64,000 bases of DNA, from assembly GCF_029784135.1 (NCBI RefSeq), contig NC_073745.1:158175335-158239334 (forward strand), given 5' to 3'. A model generated the notes under the pieces. It was not told the origin of the DNA, ran no database searches, and worked only from the letters and a program-made list of their open reading frames with translations. The stretch comes from Toxorhynchites rutilus septentrionalis (lineage: Eukaryota; Arthropoda; Insecta; Diptera; Culicidae). The translations under genes were made by a program, and so were the position numbers. Shown one piece after another: positions 57,701-64,000 of the stretch (within the stretch, counting starts at the first letter, position 1; each line of letters begins with the position of its first letter).

Positions 57701-59960
57701 ACTATGATTCGAAGGCATTTCAATATAATCTTAAATATACAAATTTAATTATTTAAATTTAATAAATACAACGTACCTGAAAATGATCATTTGTAAAAGT
57801 TCCGACCAAAGAACACCATACAGTTTTAATTTAAATATTCTATAATATTTTGAACAAATTAATTGGCCAAAAACATTTCCAAAGTATATATTTCTGCAAA
57901 CTTGCACATCACAATTGTTTTCACCTTCGCTGTTGTTTACATTTTTACTTCGTGTAGCCATCCCAGCACTGTATCGTTTTGTTCCGAGCACAATAATTTT
58001 TGCGATTTTGAATTTTCACAAAAATATTAAACTAATTCAGCTGAAACTTATCTAAAACGTACAACCGGTCGCATCAATTGGTAGGACCGATTTTTTATCC
58101 TCTTTCAACCACTTTTTTCCACTTTGATATTATTCTAAATCATTTTTGGGGCTTTACGAATATTTGAATTTATGATGGCATGATCGAAAAATAGCCCGAA
58201 GTTCCTAAGTTAAGTTCCTTGGTACACAAACACCGAATTTGGTTTCCACAAGATCAGGCCAAACCAGTTTTGAGTCTTCGTGAGAAATCTAGAAGTACAG
58301 GAGTCGCTTTTGGAGGCATTCGTCCTTAAAGATTGAAGATGACGTTGACGGCGAAGATGAGAATGAGAACTTACTCATTTCGCCATATTAGCAGATCACT
58401 CACCAAACAACAGCTTCTTTTTCCGTACACTCTCGGAAACAATCTAACAAGGGGTGGCGACGTAATATTTCTTTCCAGACATTTGTCATCATTCGTCATG
58501 TCAGCGGTTTTGTGAGCCTGTACAGATTCCTTGTGCGCGTTTTGGAATCTATTTATCGCTCCGGTTTGATAAATTCCAGTTCCGTAACAGTGCTGAAAAT
58601 AATCATTCATTTGAATTCGAACGAACAATAACCATCAGTCAAGCTTACCAACACTTCTATTCAAACAACATCGCGGACTCGTGAGCTGATTTGACGAATG
58701 AGCAAGGTTGATCCATACGGATCTCTTCTCACTGATCCTTTCCATTCGATTGAATAACCGCTCCTTCATTTAAGCCGCTCATCATGATGTTCTTTGACAT
58801 CTACTGTTATCGCTATCAATTGAAGTAGTAACCAAGACTCAATTGACATCCGACGATGTTTCGGTTTGTTTTCAGAGAATAGATGGTTAGTCAAAAGTGA
58901 CTTTTTTGTTCTTCAATTCTTACACATACACTCTTACACATTGATGTAAGAATGTGACTATAGGAAATACTCGCTCTATCGCCTGCTCTTGTTACAGTTA
59001 ACAGTTGACAGAGAAAATTTTCATGACTTTGATATGACCGTGAATAGACGGAAATCGTGCTTTACCACCGAGGTTGTAAAAATGAATTATTTATTTTCCG
59101 TTCGTATCAATACATTCATCTCATTAAAATTAGAACGAATACCTTCTCGTTTGTGAATTAACCTTTCGAATCTTATTTGAAGATGTGAACCAATCCCAAA
59201 CCATCGAGAAATGGTTATTTTTATGGTACTGTTTGTGATTTTCATTGTTTTCCTCAGACTATGTTTATTTTTTTACATCAAGAAGAAGAATAATGATCAG
59301 TGAATCGCCAGCATCTGTCTTGTTCTCGGAAGGGTAAAAATGAATCATGAATCAATCATATCCAGCTGATTCTGCAAAACCGAGCAAATCATCGGCTTTT
59401 TTCATGGGTACCAAAACTTTCTACTAAAGGCGCGATGCTTTCCATAACAATATCCGAAGTGATAAACGAGCGATGTTGAATCATCGACTGCATCTGATTC
59501 ATATTGTTGAACTACTGTTAAGTGTTGATGAACTAATGAATGTTGAAAGATAAGAATAAGCAACGGATATGTAACTTGAAATCTGCAATCTTTCAAAGGA
59601 GTGTATCTACTGTATACACTCGACAAAAAAATAGAGAAACAGAGCGTGAAGTCGAAAATGTTAAGTGATTTTTGACATTCTGTAATTTCGCGAAAAATCA
59701 TATAGAAGGGATGTACATGATTTTAGGTATTAGAATATTTAACGTACATATTATTATCTTGTTGTGTATGTGTAGTGGACAACAATATAGGGAAGAAATA
59801 AAAATTCTTTTTTTTCAAAGATGTTGTTGGCTAACACTTTTTTGTAGTGTTTTTGAAAATCATCTGTATTTTTTCAAATATTGCAGAAGTTCGAATTTTT
59901 GGCCTAGTGTATCCTAAAATTTCTGTGAACGTTTTATATTGATACGTTCGTTTTTTAGGC
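54702..59960. other. Unassigned sequence, no gene seen
   Basis: Long stretch without a recognised gene. A TA microsatellite lies at 56936-56957. AAATCATCGGCTTTTTTCA occurs near 55558 and near 59388 in the same orientation, with weak further similarity downstream, marking an undefined dispersed repeat. A left end of the 31.96-kb TIR family is near 56096. Frames up to 110 codons (54799-55131) lack motifs. Patch 57.0-57.6 kb is more balanced in composition. Confidence 0.42.
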
Positions 59961-60275
59961 GATCGATTAAAGTTTGGAGTAAATTAGAGGAACACTTCAT
60001 CACAAACTATACCTGAAATACAGAATGCTATGCGTACGCTCAGAATGAACGATTCGAAACTTTCGTTTTCATGAGTTTGTGGGTGGGGAGTGCGTGTATA
60101 TGTGGGAATGCGTATATATATGTGTGAGTATCATCATTCCTTGCAATCCTAATACCCACAAACGCATGAAAATGAATGTTACGAATCGCTCATTCTGAGA
60201 GTACGCATAGTATTCTGTATTTCTGGTACAGTTTGCGAAGAAGTGCTCCTCTAATTTACTCCAAACTTTGATCGA
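59961..60275. repeat. 315-bp foldback with about 123-bp arms
   Basis: Arms 59961-60084 and 60154-60275 are inverse copies at roughly 85 percent identity by eye, sharing AAAGTTTGGAGTAAATTAGA, GAAATACAGAAT, CTATGCGTAC and TTTTCATG-GTTTGTGGGT. The roughly 69-nt loop is TG/TA-rich (GTGTATATGTGGGAATGCGT). Either a foldback MITE or a hairpin RNA source. CTGTATTTC in the arm is shared with the 30.9-kb hairpin. Confidence 0.82.
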
Positions 60276-60867
60276 CCGGCTCATGGAATAGATTCCTCAC
60301 CGAAAAATAAGGACGCATTTTACCAGTCAGTGCAACACAAACGAGATGTCTGTTTACCCTGACTGAAAATGTCGGGTTTACCCCGAATGGACTTGAAGTT
60401 TCAAAACAAAGTTTTTGAGCATCGATAGGAAACAAAACTGCTTACCGTCTCACAAAATACACTGAACTATGATCTGTGAGTTCGAATATCCCAAAACTTT
60501 CCGACTAAAACACTTCAATTAACTTCTAACGTAATTTTACACTATTGTCTCCTGTTTGCTGACCGGTTTTGGTTTGCTATTTGTTTTGATCGCAAAGCGA
60601 CTTCCGCACCCAGCTATGGAAACTCGAACCCAGCTCGAAACGTTCGAAATCAAGGAAAGTAGAAAAATTCGGAAAATTTAAAACACATATCTTCTACAAT
60701 TTCATCATGATAAACGTTGTTAGTCCATTTGAAGTTTACGCTAACGAAGTTGATCTTTGTTCGAAAGTGGAAATAGATTTTCAGACGAAATAACGCTTTC
60801 CTATATATTCTATCTATATAAAAAAAAATGGAACGCCAAATGTGTTAGTAAGCCTAAAAACTCCCAA
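60276..60867. other. Unassigned sequence between foldback and pogo-like copy
   Basis: No feature supported. Confidence 0.35.
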
Positions 60868-61652
60868 ACTTCAATTTACCAAATATATCATAAAATAAAA
60901 GAGATGATTTTTGGGCATTAAAATTTGATGCGGGGTGATTTGGACCGTCTGTGGGGTGATTTGATCCAGTGTGTGTTTCATCGAAAAGAACATACTTATG
61001 TTTATGTAAAGTATTTTGGAACAATGTTACACTCATTGACAGTGTTTTGGAATCGATACCAGCTGTCTTGGCCAGATTCCAGACCAGAAAAATTGTATTG
61101 AGACCATTTCGAATTTGCATGAATCTTTTCACTGTTGTTCGAGGCCTTGATGGCCTGTGTTGCTCTTTCAGGCTCCTCCTTCTTCCAACGTTGTCTGTCC
61201 ATACTTTTTTTTGTAATTCCGCGTCACCTGGAAACAACTAGACTAAAGAAAAGCTTCAAGCCTGTAGGACCAATTCACCCCACAGAAACATGGCCAAATC
61301 ACCTCACACAACATGCAAAAATTAAAATGCAATCAATTTCATTCATTGTTATCAAACATACACTTTCGCTGCATCAAATTGTTCCTCCTCTGTAGGCGAA
61401 CAGAACTTTACTGCCCAATACACGAAAAGTTTGGTTAATCAGCGGAAAAAACCTTAAAACCACGATCGAAAAATTCACATTTTCTGACAATCAAAGTGCT
61501 TGCTTTGTGCATGCTACCGTTTCCCTCTATTTGTGGAATTTTACCAAAGTTTTTTTACGTTAGGTACATACGGTTCAACAATAGAAGGAGATGACATTAT
61601 AAAAAAAAATGGTCCAAATTATCCCGTATGACCAGATCACCCCGTGTTACTC
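60868..61652 (-). mobile_element. pogo-like non-autonomous element (copy B)
   Basis: Minus-strand relative of copy A at 6.5 kb. Its 5' end is GAGTAACACGGGGTGATCTG at 61652, next to TA at 61653-61654. The HTH remnant reads MDRQRWKKEEPERATQAIKA, then in a second frame TVKRFM. Subterminal GGGGTGATTTGG motifs occur at the 3' side (two within 60 bp near 60932) and CCAATTCACCCC near 61270. The 3' boundary is estimated from where similarity to copy A stops. Confidence 0.62.
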
Positions 61653-61784
61653 TAATAGTTTTCTTTTGAATTCTAACAATTCAAAACTGCATTCAGGCAT
61701 GCTAAAATGATAACGAAAATTGTTTTCATCGCGATAGATGTCGACACTGTACTCTTCGTGATCACCATTAGTTATTTCAATTAT

Positions 61785-63112
61785 AGAGGGGCGCAAATAA
61801 AATACCCACCCCCATTTGAAATCAAAGTATTTCAATATTAAAACCATAAAAAATCCACTTTCGTAAATTAGTTTTACAGTGTGTTTGGTTAACTTTTTAC
61901 ACGTGGTAACGTGTTTTTGACAGTGAACCTTTCGGAAAATGGGTGTTGAGCAAATCTCAACACAGGTCCGAAATTTAATTGTGCCCGACTTCCAGCGTAA
62001 GAAGTCTCAACAAAACATTGCTGAGAAGTATGGGGTAAGCTGTGGTGCGGTCCAATTTGGCATTCGGAAGCATCAGATGCTCGGTAACCTGGCCGTTCGA
62101 CCGGGAAGAGCACCGAAACGTAAGACTGATGCAAGAACGGACACGCTAATCATCCGGGAAGTAAAGAAAAACCCACGAACGATTAAAGAAAGGTTAGATC
62201 TGGAACTTTCCAATCGCATCATTTGACGACGCTTGGTGAAATGGGACCTGAAGAGCTTAAAATAACGGGGCTGAAAAAAACAATTTCAGTTTGCGAGGGA
62301 CCATGTCAACAAGCCGTTGGAGTACTGGAAGTGCGTTATTTGATCAGAGGAGTTCAAGTTCAAGTTCTTCGAGTGTTTGTTTGTTTATTCATTACTATCA
62401 ACAGGCCTGAACAAGAGTGCCCTAATGATACCTAATAAATTAATAACTTAAAATACTTAATCTACTTAAAACTATGCCTAACTGGAAAGAGCGGTCAAGA
62501 ATGCCTTTCTTAAACTGGCGCGAGATAAGTGAAAGTCATAAGATAAGTAACAGCGGTTAAATACACGATACATACTCGATACGGGTTCGTTGTAACCGTA
62601 GTTTGTGCGAGAGTGAGGAAGGCAGAGAAATGTATGTGAACGCAGGTTACGAGGGCGTATATTAAAATCGATCGACTGAAGAAGATCAGCACAATCGATT
62701 TTCGAGGAAATTAGATCGGATATAAAAGTTGCCTTGGCTACATCTCTACGTAAGCTCAACAAATCGATCAATTTACAACGATCCTCATAGCTGGGTAAGT
62801 TCGAAGGATCGCTCCAGGGCAAGTTGCGTATGGCGAAACGGAAGAATTTTCGCTGGAACACCTCAATTCGCAGGACACTATTTTGGTAGTAGGGAGACCA
62901 TACTATGCACGCATATTCAAGATGAGAGCGCACTAAAGCACAATAAAGAGCTTTGATACAATGTGGGTCTTTGAATTGCTTTGTGATGCGAAAAATAAAA
63001 CCTAACATCCTAGATGACTCTGAAACACGGTGGTGGAAGCATCATAATGTGGGGCTGTTTCACGTTGTCTGGGGTGGGAAACTTAGCGCACGTCAACGAT
63101 ATTATACATTGG
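61785..63112 (+). pseudogene. Tc1-type transposase, split by a LINE
   Basis: Plus strand. Start at 61939 (MGVEQISTQVRNLIVPDFQR) with an HTH (SQQNIAEKYGVSCGAVQFGI) and basic linker (RPGRAPKRKTDAR). Downstream, in another frame: QFARDHVNKPLEYWKCVI, a stop where WSDE is expected, and SEEFKFKFFE, so W is lost and the first catalytic Asp is Glu. A Jockey fragment interrupts at about 62381. The gene resumes near 63020 with LKHGGGSIIMWGCFTLSGVG and NLAHVND. The second half of the catalytic domain is gone; an RNase H LINE abuts. A TIR-like GAGGGGCGCAAATAAAATAC lies near 61786. Confidence 0.8.
62381..63016 (-). mobile_element. Jockey-clade LINE fragment, severely 5' truncated
   Basis: Minus strand. 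A 176-codon open frame from 63008 (MLGFIFRITKQF) through ALVRSHLEYACIVWSPYYQN, VFQRKFFRFAIRNLPW, LPSYEDRCKLIDLLSLRRDV, SRTNYGYNEPVSSMYRVFNR to a natural stop at 62478. It is the RT C-terminal region only. The 3' UTR ends in AATAAACAAACAAACA. The frame is intact, so this insertion is younger than its Tc1 host. Confidence 0.85.
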
Positions 63113-63117
63113 TGATC

Positions 63118-64000
63118 GGAAATTTTGAGCAGCTGATCGGGCTAAATTTTCATTCTGGATTCATGACTTCATATCATGAATTCATCTCCATGCAGGTTGA
63201 TCCTTCTTCGTATATTCCCAACCGTGTTTGTTTTCCTGACTACATCAATTCCTCTGTATATGTTGATCTGTTCATGAAGGAGAAAATCCATGGAATTCCA
63301 GATTATCATCGATCGGGGATTGTTCCTACGATCTTCAATGCAAAGTATGGGCTTATCAATTGTGATAATATGTACTTTACTGATGGGTCCTCTATGAATG
63401 AGTCCACAGGATTTGGAGTGTTCAAAGAATTTTTTAGCACCTCCCACAGTCTTCAGAATCCTTGCTCAGTGTATATTGCTGAATTGGCAGTAATACACTG
63501 GGCGCTGGACAGCGTCGCCTCACGACCTGTTGAACACTATTACATTGTAACGGATAGTCTTAGCTCTGTCGAAGCTATCCGTTCAGTGAGGCCGGAAAAG
63601 CACTCGCCGTACTTCCTTGAGAGAATACGAGAAATTTTGAATGCTTTATCCAGACGCTGTTATGTCATTACCTTTGTCTGGGTCCCTTCACATTGCTCAA
63701 TTCCGGGTAATGAGAGGGCTGACTCATTAGCAAAGGTAGGTGCAATTGAAGGCGAAATTTATCAGCGTCAAATCGCCTTCAATGAATTTTATTCTTTAGT
63801 TCGTAAAAATACCATTGTTAACTGGCAACGCAAATGGAACGAACATGAATTGGGCCGGTGGCTCCACTCAATTATCCCTAAGGTTAGCCTCAAACCATGG
63901 TTCAAAAGTCTGGACTTGAGTCGGGACTTTATTCGCACCTTCTCTCGACTCATGTCCAATCATTGTTCGTTAAACGCGCTACTCTTTCGTATTGATCTCG
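63118..64000 (+). CDS. LINE ORF2 fragment with intact RNase H domain (partial, runs off window)
   Basis: About 294 codons open to the window end, the most intact coding sequence here. RNase H removes RNA from RNA/DNA hybrids during LINE replication. Counting from 63118: YFTDGSS (Asp about residue 89), YIAELAVIHWAL (Glu about 122), YIVTDSLSSVEAI (Asp about 146), FVWVPSHCSIPGNERADSLA (His, and Asp about 202), so the DEDD set is complete. Then NWQRKWNEHELGRWLHSI and DFIRTFSRLMSNH, typical of mosquito I/LOA-type LINE C-termini. No native start: the 5' edge abuts Tc1 sequence at about 63113, downstream of where RT would be. Confidence 0.85.

Noticed and set aside
1..64000. CRISPR array, bacterial operon or phage content
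   Set aside because: No regularly spaced repeats and no operon-like gene packing; all recognised proteins are eukaryotic mobile-element types.
1..64000. Endogenous viral element
   Set aside because: No frame showed similarity that I could recognise to viral proteins; the RTs belong to non-LTR retrotransposons.

Overview
This window reads as non-coding, repeat-rich chromosome from a mosquito, most likely a culicine such as Aedes. The grounds are the repeat families I recognise: Jockey-clade LINEs with codon-level similarity to mosquito copies, an ITmD37E transposon (D-37-E spacing, a family first described in mosquitoes), a Feilai-like tRNA-derived SINE, Helitrons, and many short TA- or TTA-flanked inverted-repeat elements. 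Species assignment is inference. I found no convincing exon, tRNA, rRNA or other host gene, so the window is probably intergenic or inside a very long intron.

Layout. 0-3 kb: ITmD37E remnant, short TIR element, and a minus-strand Helitron with a SINE inside it. 6.5-8.7 kb: pogo-like element, two MITEs and a small repeat array. 11.4-14.5 kb: a MITE, then a second Helitron (plus strand) split by a 5'-truncated LINE with a perfect 16-bp target duplication. 16.8-20.4 kb: a nearly complete ITmD37E transposon with 48-bp perfect terminal repeats, a mariner remnant and a Tc1 remnant. 23-26.4 kb: an 811-bp TIR element and LINE scraps. 30.8-37.7 kb: a near-perfect hairpin, a TTAA-flanked TIR element, Tc1 and ITmD37E remnants, two Jockey LINEs lying tail to tail, and a tRNA-like SINE. 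41.8-45.2 kb: a minus-strand hAT transposase gene split by a Jockey LINE, with a MITE in each partner. 50.8-54.7 kb: SINEs and TIR elements. 59.9-64 kb: a large foldback, a second pogo-like copy, a Tc1 split by a Jockey fragment, and an open RNase H-bearing LINE reading frame that runs off the window. Between these lie long stretches of unassigned, apparently single-copy sequence (about 3-6.4, 8.7-11.4, 20.4-23, 27.5-30.8, 38.3-41.8, 48-50.8 and 54.7-59.9 kb).

The mobile genes do not form a pathway; they are independent, mostly dead insertions. Their nesting gives relative ages: Helitron and hAT copies are older than the LINEs inside them, and MITEs inside those LINEs are younger still. I see no evidence for an undescribed multi-gene system. 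The observations most worth following are the paired Helitrons with a matching 3' terminus, the split hAT gene, the two foldbacks (possible hairpin small-RNA sources) and several repeat families defined here only by comparison within the window.
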